In this document: positions 1-5,955 of the stretch, piece after piece
How positions within the stretch are numbered: position 1 is the stretch's first letter
Layout of the letters: every line of letters begins with the position of its first letter
Source: an uncultured Parabacteroides sp.
GTDB taxonomy: Bacteria > Bacteroidota > Bacteroidia > Bacteroidales > Tannerellaceae
Assembly (NCBI GenBank): GCA_947074335.1
Contig: CAMTPG010000141.1
Span: 1 to 7,019 of the forward strand
Reading direction: 5' to 3'
DNA length: 7,019 nt
The notes under the pieces: generated by a model
Told to the model about the DNA's origin: nothing
Seen by the model: the letters and a program-made list of their open reading frames with translations, nothing else
The model's database searches: none
Made by a program: the position numbers and the translations under genes

Positions 1-560
1 GACAAAATGTAAATGTGCTTGTACTCGATACCGAATGTTATTCGAATACAGGCGGACAAACATCAAAAGCCACACCAATGGGCGCAGTTGCCAAATTCTC
101 GTCGGGCGGAAAACGCACCAACCGGAAAGAGCTGGGCCGTATGGCCATGGTTTATGGCAGCGTGTATGTGGCCAGCGTGGCCATGGGCGCCAACATGATG
201 CAATGTATCAATGCATTACGCGAGGCAGAGGCTTTTAACGGTCCGTCTATCGTAATAGCTTATTGTCCTTGTATCAATCACGGCATCCGCAAAGGCATGG
301 GCACTGCAATGCTTGAAGAGGCACATGCCGTTCGTGCCGGTTACTGGCCGCTTTACCGCTACAATCCCGATCTGGCTGCACAGGGAAAAGATCCGTTCAC
401 GCTCGATTACAAACAACCCGACGGCACATTGCCTGATTTTCTGGATGGCGAAGATCGTTATGCAGATCTGGTTCAGCGCATGCCCGACGAAGCCAAACTG
501 TTACGTGCCGGCTTACAAAAGGATTGCAATGAGCAGTTTGAGATTTTGAGTAAAGAGTAA
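1..560 (+). CDS. nifJ: Pyruvate:ferredoxin (flavodoxin) oxidoreductase, C-terminal part (5' end outside window)
   Basis: This is the final 185 codons of a protein that is normally about 1,170-1,200 residues; the reading frame is open through the left edge (first full codon at base 3), so the GTG at 15 is not a start. The family oxidises pyruvate with CoA to acetyl-CoA and CO2 and reduces ferredoxin or flavodoxin in the cytoplasm, using thiamine diphosphate and three 4Fe-4S clusters. Seen directly: the end of the thiamine-diphosphate domain, with VLVLDTECYSNTGGQ (NTGGQ is the family signature) followed by SKATPMGA, then YCPCINHGI at 261-287. The Cys in PCINHG (bases 270-272) matches the position known in this family as the fourth ligand of the cluster nearest the cofactor. 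The tail ends with the usual PLYRYNP segment and a short acidic and basic C-terminus. It stops at TAA 558-560. No gene follows on this strand until the ATPase, so it is the last gene of its transcript. Identification is firm; the cofactor chemistry is from family knowledge. Confidence 0.95.
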   Translation, partial: QNVNVLVLDTECYSNTGGQTSKATPMGAVAKFSSGGKRTNRKELGRMAMVYGSVYVASVAMGANMMQCINALREAEAFNGPSIVIAYCPCINHGIRKGMGTAMLEEAHAVRAGYWPLYRYNPDLAAQGKDPFTLDYKQPDGTLPDFLDGEDRYADLVQRMPDEAKLLRAGLQKDCNEQFEILSKE

Positions 561-849
561 TGTAATATTATTTGAATAGAGAATAATGCAGCATTTAGAA
601 TAATGAAGTAGTATAGTAATTACAGACAAAACTGATTTCGGGATAAGGTATTGTTCAGATAAGATCGGTTTATAAATGATATCTTTTAATTAAACCTATT
701 ATTTAAACCGAAAAAGAGTTTATTTCAAACAAACAGTTTTTAATGACAAGTTTACAGAAACTAAACCCTATTATATAACATCTTATTCATATAAAAAGAA
801 TTGTCTGTAAATTCTTTCTGTTATTGTACTATGCTGCAGAGTCTGATAC
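561..849. other. AT-rich gene-free spacer
   Basis: No convincing reading frame is present on either strand. There is a short direct repeat AGAATAATG around 580-606 and a weak 8-bp inverted repeat TCGGTTTA/TAAACCGA (665-672 with 704-711, 31-nt loop) without a T-run. I see no clear terminator immediately after the oxidoreductase stop codon; the first strong one is at 850-883, which would give that transcript a 3' untranslated tail of roughly 300 nt. Confidence 0.6.
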
Positions 850-883
850 AAAAAATCCGGTGAATTTTCTCACCGGATTTTTT
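850..883. terminator. Bidirectional intrinsic terminator
   Basis: A perfect 14-bp stem (850-863 with 870-883, core ATCCGGTGA/TCACCGGAT) closes a 6-nt loop. The A/T-run that flanks each arm gives a U-tract on both strands, so it can end the minus-strand regulator transcript and also the plus-strand oxidoreductase transcript. The stop codon of the minus-strand gene (870-872) lies inside the stem, so the last four codons of that gene form one arm of the hairpin. Confidence 0.85.
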
Positions 884-1316
884 TGTCCGCTGCATCCGAA
901 TGCTTCACACAGGGCGGGCAAATGCCTTTTATTACATAATTTATGGAATTAATCACAAAGTCATCCGAAAGCGGAATAACAGGAATGCTGTCGTTCTCCA
1001 GACAAAATGTTTTCTTACACTGCTCGCAGTAAAAATGACAATGTTCTGTTTTTTCCCCACAAAAACCCAGATTCGAACAGACACAATATTTCAACGATCC
1101 GCTGCCGTCGTCGATGCTGTGAATGAGCTGATGCTCATGAAAAAGGGTAAGTGCCCTGAAAATACTCGATTTATCCATATCGGGTAAAAGATGCTCCACA
1201 TCATGCATGCTAAAGGTATTCTTCATCCGGCTGATGGTTTTGAAAACCAGAATGCGGGTGGATGTGGGCCGGATATCGACCTGTTTTAACAGCTGAATAT
1301 AATCATTGTATTCCAT
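870..1316 (-). CDS. Fur-family metal-responsive transcriptional repressor
   Basis: A 148-residue protein, the usual length for Fur/Zur/PerR regulators, which bind operator DNA as metal-loaded dimers. Seen: an N-terminal winged-helix region (about residues 5-80) with a recognition-helix segment KSSIFRALTLFHEHQLI (49-65) matching the family's pattern S-x-x-x-hydrophobic-R-x-L; then a dimerisation/metal domain with H92-C93-H94, the structural-zinc pair C97-x-x-C100 and the second pair C133-P-P-C136. Extra cysteines at 78, 80, 86 and 105 are more than a typical Fur carries. ATG at 1316 is used because it keeps the complete N-terminal helix and follows a good promoter by about 20 bases. It is divergent from a Zn/Cd-type ATPase, with a palindromic site midway between their promoters, so it probably controls both genes. 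Which metal it senses cannot be read from the sequence; zinc is the simplest guess from the neighbour. PerR-like or Fur-proper roles remain possible. Confidence 0.9.
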   Translation of the reverse strand: MEYNDYIQLLKQVDIRPTSTRILVFKTISRMKNTFSMHDVEHLLPDMDKSSIFRALTLFHEHQLIHSIDDGSGSLKYCVCSNLGFCGEKTEHCHFYCEQCKKTFCLENDSIPVIPLSDDFVINSINYVIKGICPPCVKHSDAADKKIR

Positions 1317-1337
1317 TGCAATAGCTTTAATCTATTT

Positions 1338-1345
1338 CAAAGATA
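1338..1345 (-). promoter_or_regulatory. -7 box of the regulator promoter
   Basis: On the minus strand this reads TATCTTTG, a full match to the Bacteroidetes -7 consensus TAnnTTTG. It lies 22 bases from the regulator ATG, predicting a very short leader of about 15 nt. No clear -33 TTTG at standard spacing is visible; the nearest TTG lies inside the palindromic operator. Confidence 0.65.
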
Positions 1346-1356
1346 CATGAAAATAT

Positions 1357-1373
1357 TTGCAATCCGGTTGCAA
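1357..1373. promoter_or_regulatory. Palindromic operator TTGCAA-N5-TTGCAA
   Basis: The sequence TTGCAATCCGGTTGCAA is an inverted repeat; each TTGCAA is itself palindromic and the two copies are 11 bp apart, about one helical turn. Its centre (1365) is also the exact midpoint between the two divergent -7 boxes, with 11 bases on each side. A third TTGCAA overlaps the start of the regulator gene (1316-1321). The position over the -33 regions of both promoters makes this the likely binding site of the neighbouring Fur-family protein. That link is inference from position and symmetry. Confidence 0.7.
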
Positions 1374-1384
1374 TTTGTTTGAAG

Positions 1385-1392
1385 TATCTTTG
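1385..1392 (+). promoter_or_regulatory. -7 box of the ATPase promoter
   Basis: TATCTTTG again matches the Bacteroidetes -7 consensus and is identical to the box of the divergent promoter. It supports the ATG at 1420 as the true start of the ATPase, because the alternative TTG at 1357 would lie upstream of this promoter and inside the operator. Confidence 0.65.
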
Positions 1393-1419
1393 CAGAAACA
1401 AATAAATAATCTTATTCAT

Positions 1420-3378
1420 ATGTCAGATCATCATTCATCCACATCACATACCGAAGGATCAGCTTGTTACTGCAGTTGCAGTTGCCAGAACGATGCGACT
1501 CACGATAATCAAAACACCCGGATGCAATATCTTCCGCTCCTTTTAAGTCTGCTGATGCTTGCTACCGGATTGCTGTTAGATTTCTGGATCAGACCGGCCT
1601 TCTTCGCCGGTTATGTGCGTTTATCGTGGTATATTTTATCTTATCTGCCGGTTTCGATGCCTGTGCTGAAATCATCGTGGACATTAATCCGGCACAAAGA
1701 TTTCTTTAACGAATTTACCCTGATGGCCATTGCCACGCTCGGCGCCTTTTTTATCGGCGAATATCCGGAGGCGGTTGCCGTAATGCTCTTTTATTCGACC
1801 GGCGAACTGTTTCAGGATGCGGCCGTGAATCGTGCCCGTCGGAACATAAAGGCTCTGCTGGATTTACGCCCGGACAAAGCCACTGTGCTGCGCAACGGAG
1901 AAGCAACCGATGTTGCACCCGAATGTGTGGAACCCGGCGAAATTATTCAGGTAAAAGCAGGCGAGAAAGTACCGCTCGACGGCATGCTGCTCTCTGAGAA
2001 ATCCAGTTTTAACACCGCGGCACTAACCGGCGAAAGTGTGCCCAGAACCGCATACAAAGGCGAAAGTGTACTGGCCGGCATGGTAAATCTGGATCATGTT
2101 ATTCAAATCAGAACCGAAAAGGCATTTGCCGACAGTTCGCTGGCGCGCATTCTCGATATGGTGCAAAACGCCACATCACGAAAGGCGAAAACAGAACTGT
2201 TTATCCGCAAATTTGCCCATATTTATACCCCGATTGTATTTCTGCTGGCTCTGTTAATTGTGGGTGTGCCGGCTCTGTTTACAACCGATTATGTTTTTAA
2301 CGAATGGCTTTACCGCGGATTAGTTTTTCTGGTTATTTCCTGCCCCTGCGCACTGGTTATTTCCATTCCGCTGAGTTACTTCGGCGGCATCGGAGCCGCT
2401 TCGCGCAAAGGCATTCTGTTTAAAGGCGCCAATTATCTGGAAATGCTCACCAAAATAAATACGGTGGTTTTCGATAAAACAGGCACATTGACCCGCGGCG
2501 TTTTTAAAGTCCGCGAAATGGTCACGGCAAATCCCGCCTTCCCGCAATTGCCCGCTTATGCAGCAGCACTCGAATCCTTTTCCAATCATCCGATAGCCAA
2601 AGCGATAACCGAATATGCAGGAGCCGGACCGATTTCTGAACTCCGCATTGAAAATGTGGAAGAAAAACCGGGTTATGGCATAACCGGCGAAATAGACGGG
2701 CATCGTGTGTTGGCCGGCAATCGAAAACTGATGCAGCTGCATCAGATTAATTACGATAAACAGCTTGACAACCGGGCAGAAACAACCGTAATTCTGGCTG
2801 TAGATCAACATTATGCAGGCTATATACTGATTGCCGACGAAGTAAAAGAGGATGCTGCAACCGCCATCAAAGCGCTGAAACAGGCCGGCATAACACGAAC
2901 CGTTATGCTGAGCGGCGATAAAGCAGCACTTGTGCATGAAGTGGCTTCGCAACTGGATATTGATGAAGCGCACGGCGATTTGCTGCCCGAAGACAAAGTG
3001 AAGCAGATAGAGCGGTTGCAAAGTGATCCGACCCGACGAATAGCTTTTGTGGGCGATGGCATCAATGATGCGCCGGTGCTGGCTTTGAGCGATATCGGCA
3101 TAGCGATGGGCGGCATGGGATCGGATGCGGCGATCGAAGTGGCCGATGTGGTGATTCAGACCGATCAGCCCTCGAAAATAGCGACAGCCATTGCCATTGC
3201 CAAAGCCACACGCCGCATTGTTATTGCCAATATTCTGCTGGCTATCGGCGTAAAAGTCGGCATCATGACACTCGGCGCCTTCGGCATCGCCACACTTTGG
3301 GAAGCTGTTTTTGCCGACGTGGGTGTTTCGCTGCTGGCCATTCTGAATGCCGTGAGTATTTTGAAACGAAAGTTTTGA
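1420..3378 (+). CDS. zntA: P1B-2-type Zn2+/Cd2+/Pb2+-exporting ATPase
   Basis: A 652-residue inner-membrane pump that exports divalent soft-metal ions with ATP. Landmarks in order: a His/Cys-rich cytoplasmic tail (H4, H5, H10, C16, C18, C20, C22, H28); hydrophobic helices from about residue 36; actuator-domain TGES (203-206); the transmembrane metal site CPC (308-310) in VISCPCALVISIPLSY; phosphorylation motif DKTGTLT with the acceptor D352; HP of the nucleotide domain (H390-P391); GDGINDAP (545-552); and in the last helix pair K612 and D633, in KVGIMTLG...WEAVFADVGVSLLAILNA. CPC together with that Lys and Asp is the known signature of the Zn/Cd/Pb subgroup rather than the copper subgroup. 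E. coli ZntA is about 730 residues; the difference is the missing N-terminal GMxCxxC domain, here replaced by the short tail. The ATG at 1420 is preferred over the TTG at 1357, which lies in the operator. It is probably regulated by the divergent Fur-family protein. No recognisable intrinsic terminator lies directly after the stop. Confidence 0.95.
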   Translation: MSDHHSSTSHTEGSACYCSCSCQNDATHDNQNTRMQYLPLLLSLLMLATGLLLDFWIRPAFFAGYVRLSWYILSYLPVSMPVLKSSWTLIRHKDFFNEFTLMAIATLGAFFIGEYPEAVAVMLFYSTGELFQDAAVNRARRNIKALLDLRPDKATVLRNGEATDVAPECVEPGEIIQVKAGEKVPLDGMLLSEKSSFNTAALTGESVPRTAYKGESVLAGMVNLDHVIQIRTEKAFADSSLARILDMVQNATSRKAKTELFIRKFAHIYTPIVFLLALLIVGVPALFTTDYVFNEWLYRGLVFLVISCPCALVISIPLSYFGGIGAASRKGILFKGANYLEMLTKINTVVFDKTGTLTRGVFKVREMVTANPAFPQLPAYAAALESFSNHPIAKAITEYAGAGPISELRIENVEEKPGYGITGEIDGHRVLAGNRKLMQLHQINYDKQLDNRAETTVILAVDQHYAGYILIADEVKEDAATAIKALKQAGITRTVMLSGDKAALVHEVASQLDIDEAHGDLLPEDKVKQIERLQSDPTRRIAFVGDGINDAPVLALSDIGIAMGGMGSDAAIEVADVVIQTDQPSKIATAIAIAKATRRIVIANILLAIGVKVGIMTLGAFGIATLWEAVFADVGVSLLAILNAVSILKRKF

Positions 3379-3593
3379 GCGCGGGAACGGAACAGAAAGC
3401 TCCTCGTTTTGACAAAATGGCAGTTTGTTCAGATACCGTTTAATACCAATACATAACAAGGGAAAAATCATTCCTTCGCAATGCAATTTTAATTGCATCG
3501 TTATGCAATTAAAATTGCACTGCGATCCCTTGTTTAAAAGCAGCCTTGATCCGGAGGCATTCGGAAGCAGATCTTATGCCAAAATGACAGGAT
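3379..3593. other. Gene-free stretch between convergent genes
   Basis: This separates the ATPase from the minus-strand kinase remnant. It contains the large hairpin at 3455-3534 and otherwise no feature I can support. A 68-codon frame crossing it on the plus strand (3425-3631) runs straight through the hairpin and on into the remnant, and has no recognisable domain, so it is not called as a gene. Confidence 0.6.
3455..3534. repeat. 80-nt composite inverted repeat (two stacked stems)
   Basis: The outer arms AACAAGGGA (3455-3463) and TCCCTTGTT (3526-3534) pair perfectly over 9 bp. The inner arms 3476-3498 and 3503-3525 pair over 23 bp with one mismatch (A-C on the plus strand, a G-U wobble on the minus strand) around a 4-nt loop CGTT. 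The right side joins inner and outer stems without a gap; the left side carries a 12-nt bulge (3464-3475). Each inner arm is itself a near-palindrome, ATGCAATT-N2-AATTGCA(T/C). It lies between convergent genes, where a bidirectional terminator would be expected, but no proper U-tract follows on the plus strand; on the minus strand TTTTT appears 8 bases after the inner stem. It could be a terminator, a structured RNA, a small non-autonomous repeat element or a tandem protein-binding site. Confidence 0.8.
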
Positions 3594-3764
3594 TCAATCT
3601 CGATGCGCGGACCGCTTTTCGGCGGTATTAAACCGGATTGTAAAACGGGTTAAACCATCTTTTCCGGTGGCCAGTGCCATTTTGCAATGATGCTTTTGCA
3701 ACACATCGCGCACAAAGATCAAACCAATTCCCTGCCCGTTTTGGAACAATCGGAACAGAACAAT
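3594..3764 (-). pseudogene. C-terminal remnant of a sensor histidine kinase
   Basis: The minus-strand frame ending at TGA 3596-3594 encodes LFQNGQGIGLIFVRDVLQ, then KHHCKMALATGKDGLTRFTI and a short basic tail, 51 recognisable residues (3749-3597). NGQGIGL followed by a VRDVL helix and a final DGLTRFTIRF strand is the end of the HATPase domain of NtrY/PAS-type sensor kinases: the G2 ATP-lid glycine box (bases 3720-3731 encode GIGL) and the last beta strand. The dimerisation helix, phospho-acceptor histidine, N box and G1 box are all absent. Upstream, homology fades over about 30 bases and then meets the stop codon of the DUF169 gene (3775-3777), and the frame has no start of its own. This looks like the surviving 3' end of a kinase gene whose remainder was deleted or replaced. 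The motif recognition is good; the history is inference. Confidence 0.75.
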
Positions 3765-3774
3765 TCGAATATTA

Positions 3775-4488
3775 CTATGTATTATTAATTCGCTCTTTTA
3801 CCTTTTCCCAGGCATGCGTATTAAATAAACAGCTTTGCGGCATGGTTTCGTACATCTCGCGGAAACGCGACATCGGAACCGTGAAACTCAACAAACCGGC
3901 ATCCACATACGGGCGAACCGAAGGATCAAAAAAACCAAGGAAGGTACGTTTGCCTCCGGCACGATTTTCGTTTATCGCACTGGTGAATGTGGCCGAACAG
4001 CCTGAACCAAACAGCGTGGAAACAGCATCGGGTGCGTTGGTATCAAACAAGGTCCAGGTAACTAATCCCGACAAAATATCGGGTGTAGCCAGAAAGATCA
4101 GCGCTTCAACCGAATCGAAAGAGGCGATATTATCCAGTCGCGTTATATTCAGAAATGCGGCCGAAGCTGCGGGCACATCGAGTTGTTCCACAAAATCGAG
4201 CACCATTTCGGGAGTTTGTTTGTAATGTTCTTTCAGTGAAACAAACTGAGGCACAAAAGCCGGCATTTCGGTAAAACCGGTATAAAATTTACCCCCGCCG
4301 CAACCGCTGTTATCCAGCGAAAGACTGACGGAACTGCCTTCGCGCAATGCATGAAGTGTTTTGAATAAACATCCGTTTACTTTTCCGGTCTCCGCAAGCG
4401 GTGTATCCGAATACCAGAATGCAAGCGGAAGTTCCGCCTTTTCGCCAAAAGCGGCTCTGTAATTTTCGATGAAATAAGCTACCTCCAT
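3775..4488 (-). CDS. DUF169-domain protein (COG2043-like), function unknown
   Basis: A 237-residue, apparently soluble protein with no signal peptide or membrane helix. It shows the conserved features I associate with DUF169: an N-terminal helix then PLAFWYSDTP (21-30), GKVNGC with C40, a glycine-rich SGCGGGKFYTGF (61-72, C63), a central region with FLATPDILSGLV (132-143), GSGCSATF with C164 (161-168), and RTFLGFFDPSVRPYV (181-195). The spaced cysteines (40, 63, 164, and 220 near the end) could bind a metal or cluster, but this is only a suggestion; no reaction is established for the family to my knowledge. ATG at 4488 starts the conserved N-terminus directly. It is divergent from the NADH dehydrogenase with 100 bp between them, and just upstream of a histidine-kinase remnant on the same strand. 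I see no intrinsic terminator immediately after it. Confidence 0.8.
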   Translation of the reverse strand: MEVAYFIENYRAAFGEKAELPLAFWYSDTPLAETGKVNGCLFKTLHALREGSSVSLSLDNSGCGGGKFYTGFTEMPAFVPQFVSLKEHYKQTPEMVLDFVEQLDVPAASAAFLNITRLDNIASFDSVEALIFLATPDILSGLVTWTLFDTNAPDAVSTLFGSGCSATFTSAINENRAGGKRTFLGFFDPSVRPYVDAGLLSFTVPMSRFREMYETMPQSCLFNTHAWEKVKERINNT

Positions 4489-4512
4489 ATTGATGAGAAT
4501 TTAAGGTTGTGA

Positions 4513-4520
4513 TAAAGGTA
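4513..4520 (-). promoter_or_regulatory. Possible -7 box for the DUF169 gene
   Basis: On the minus strand TACCTTTA matches five of the six fixed positions of the Bacteroidetes element TAnnTTTG and lies 24 bases before the ATG. No firm -33 element is seen, so this is a weak call. Confidence 0.35.
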
Positions 4521-4525
4521 GCGAA

Positions 4526-4554
4526 AAAGAGGAAGAAAAAAACCTCTTTCTTCC
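4526..4554 (+). other. Small alternative hairpins ahead of the NADH dehydrogenase
   Basis: AAAGAGG (4526-4532) pairs with CCTCTTT (4543-4549) around a 10-nt A-rich loop, and the overlapping GGAAGA (4531-4536) can instead pair with TCTTCC (4549-4554). The two stems are mutually exclusive. If the transcript starts upstream of them they would sit in the leader of the dehydrogenase mRNA, but no promoter is recognisable, and purine/pyrimidine-rich tracts give such pairs easily. Confidence 0.3.
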
Positions 4555-4588
4555 AATCTTGTTATATAAATAATATATATTGAACATT

Positions 4589-5887
4589 ATGAATGAAACA
4601 ATATCAACGCCCATCCGGAAAAAGCTGGTTATTTTAGGTTGCGGATTTGCCGGATTACAGTTATCAAAACATCTTGATAAAACGGAGGAATACGAAATTT
4701 ATTTGATTGATAAACATAATTACAATGAATTTTCTCCTTTATTTTATCAGGTGGCATCGTGTGGTCTGGATTCAGGCTCAATATGCTTCCCGATCCGGAG
4801 AGAGTTTAAATATTCTACTCATTTTCATTTCTGTTTCGAAGAGATGAAATCGATAGATACCGAAAAACAACTGGTGCAGGTAGGAAATTTTCAGATACCA
4901 TATGATAAACTGGTGATTGCAACCGGTGTTGTTTCGCGCTACTTCGGCAATGATGCCATTCGCGATTACAGTTTCGATTTAAAATCAGTGCCGGATGCCT
5001 TGCTGCTTCGCGATCAGATCCTGTTATCTATCGAAAAGGCCAATGAATGCACAGATATAGAGGTACGCAAAAAACTGCTTACATTTGTGATTTGTGGTGG
5101 CGGACCGGCGGGTGCCGAAATTGCGGGTGCATTGGGCGAATTTAAAAAATTCATCATCCCGAAACAATATAAACGGTTAGATTCCCGAGATATGCGGATT
5201 ATTGTTATCGAAGGATCTGGCAAAATTATTCACTCCATGAGCGAACATGCCAGCACCAAATCGGCTCAATTCTTGCAGGAACTGGGTGTGGAACTGATTT
5301 TAGGAGCACACATTCAGAATTACGACGGCAAAACGGTTACAACCGATAAGGGCGATTCCATCGATACACAAACACTGATCTGGACTGCCGGCGTGGAAGG
5401 TGTGGTTTTTCCGGGACTCGACAAAACCGATTACGGACCGGGCAATCGTCTGCTTGTAGACGAATATAACCGACTGAAGAATCATCCTGAAATTTTTGCC
5501 ATCGGCGATTGCTGTCTGATGATTACCGACGAAAAGCCGCGCGGCGATCCGCAGCTGGCACAGGTAGCCATGCAGCAGGCTGTAAATCTGGCTTGTAACC
5601 TGAAGCAGCCGGATGTTTCAAAATGGAAAAAATTCAGTTATTACGACAAAGGCAGCATGGCGATAATCGGTCGCAACCGGGCTGTTGTAGATCTGAAACA
5701 TCATCATTTTGCGGGCCGCACAGCCTGGTGGCTCTGGTTGTTTATTCATTTAATTATGCTGATCGGTGTACGAAATAAAGTGGTTACTTTTATTAACTGG
5801 GTGTGGAATTACTTCTCGTACGACGGTAATTTGCAGTTAATTATCAAGCCTTCCGATCGGGATAAAAAGCCGATGCCGGGCGAATAA
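4589..5887 (+). CDS. ndh: Type II NADH:quinone oxidoreductase (NDH-2)
   Basis: A 432-residue flavoprotein that passes electrons from NADH to membrane quinone without pumping ions. Seen: the FAD-binding fold with GCGFAG (17-22) and the acidic end of strand 2, D41, in LIDKHNYNEFSPLFYQVAS; a second Rossmann fold with GGGPAGAEIAG (170-180) whose strand 2 ends in E208 (IIVIEGSG), favouring NADH over NADPH; TLIWTAGVEG; the FAD-contacting FAIGDC (D307); PQLAQVAMQQA (321-331), the family's quinone-site AQxAxQ element; and GSMAIIGR (355-362). Residues 378-409 are strongly hydrophobic and aromatic (TAWWLWLFIHLIMLIGVRNK onward), which fits the C-terminal membrane-binding helices of this family. The ATG at 4589 is chosen over an in-frame TTG at 4580; they differ by three residues. 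It appears to be a single-gene unit followed by the palindrome array at 5956-6033. Ferredoxin-NADP reductases and sulfide:quinone reductases are relatives, but these motifs fit NDH-2 better. Confidence 0.92.
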   Translation: MNETISTPIRKKLVILGCGFAGLQLSKHLDKTEEYEIYLIDKHNYNEFSPLFYQVASCGLDSGSICFPIRREFKYSTHFHFCFEEMKSIDTEKQLVQVGNFQIPYDKLVIATGVVSRYFGNDAIRDYSFDLKSVPDALLLRDQILLSIEKANECTDIEVRKKLLTFVICGGGPAGAEIAGALGEFKKFIIPKQYKRLDSRDMRIIVIEGSGKIIHSMSEHASTKSAQFLQELGVELILGAHIQNYDGKTVTTDKGDSIDTQTLIWTAGVEGVVFPGLDKTDYGPGNRLLVDEYNRLKNHPEIFAIGDCCLMITDEKPRGDPQLAQVAMQQAVNLACNLKQPDVSKWKKFSYYDKGSMAIIGRNRAVVDLKHHHFAGRTAWWLWLFIHLIMLIGVRNKVVTFINWVWNYFSYDGNLQLIIKPSDRDKKPMPGE

Positions 5888-5955
5888 AACAACATCCACA
5901 ATTTTAATGATGCATATGCTGATAGAAAAGCCACTGCCTGTGCATCCGATCTTAG

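Noticed and set aside
1357..1419. TTG start giving the ATPase 21 extra N-terminal residues
   Set aside because: It lies within the palindromic operator and upstream of the -7 box, so it would not be on the mRNA; ATG 1420 fits better.
2320..3498. 392-codon open frame on the minus strand opposite the ATPase
   Set aside because: It is a by-product of the ATPase codon pattern: low-complexity His/Gly/Asn/Cys-rich product with no domain, fully antisense to a gene with every family motif.
3425..3631. 68-codon plus-strand frame
   Set aside because: It runs through both arms of the large hairpin and into the kinase remnant on the other strand; no recognisable protein.
3679..3699. Two further TTGCAA hexamers as operator sites
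   Set aside because: They lie within the kinase-derived coding remnant, are not arranged like the promoter pair, and isolated TTGCAA copies also occur inside other genes here.
3674..4225. 183-codon plus-strand frame
   Set aside because: Antisense to the DUF169 gene and the kinase remnant, both of which show family motifs in the minus-strand frame.
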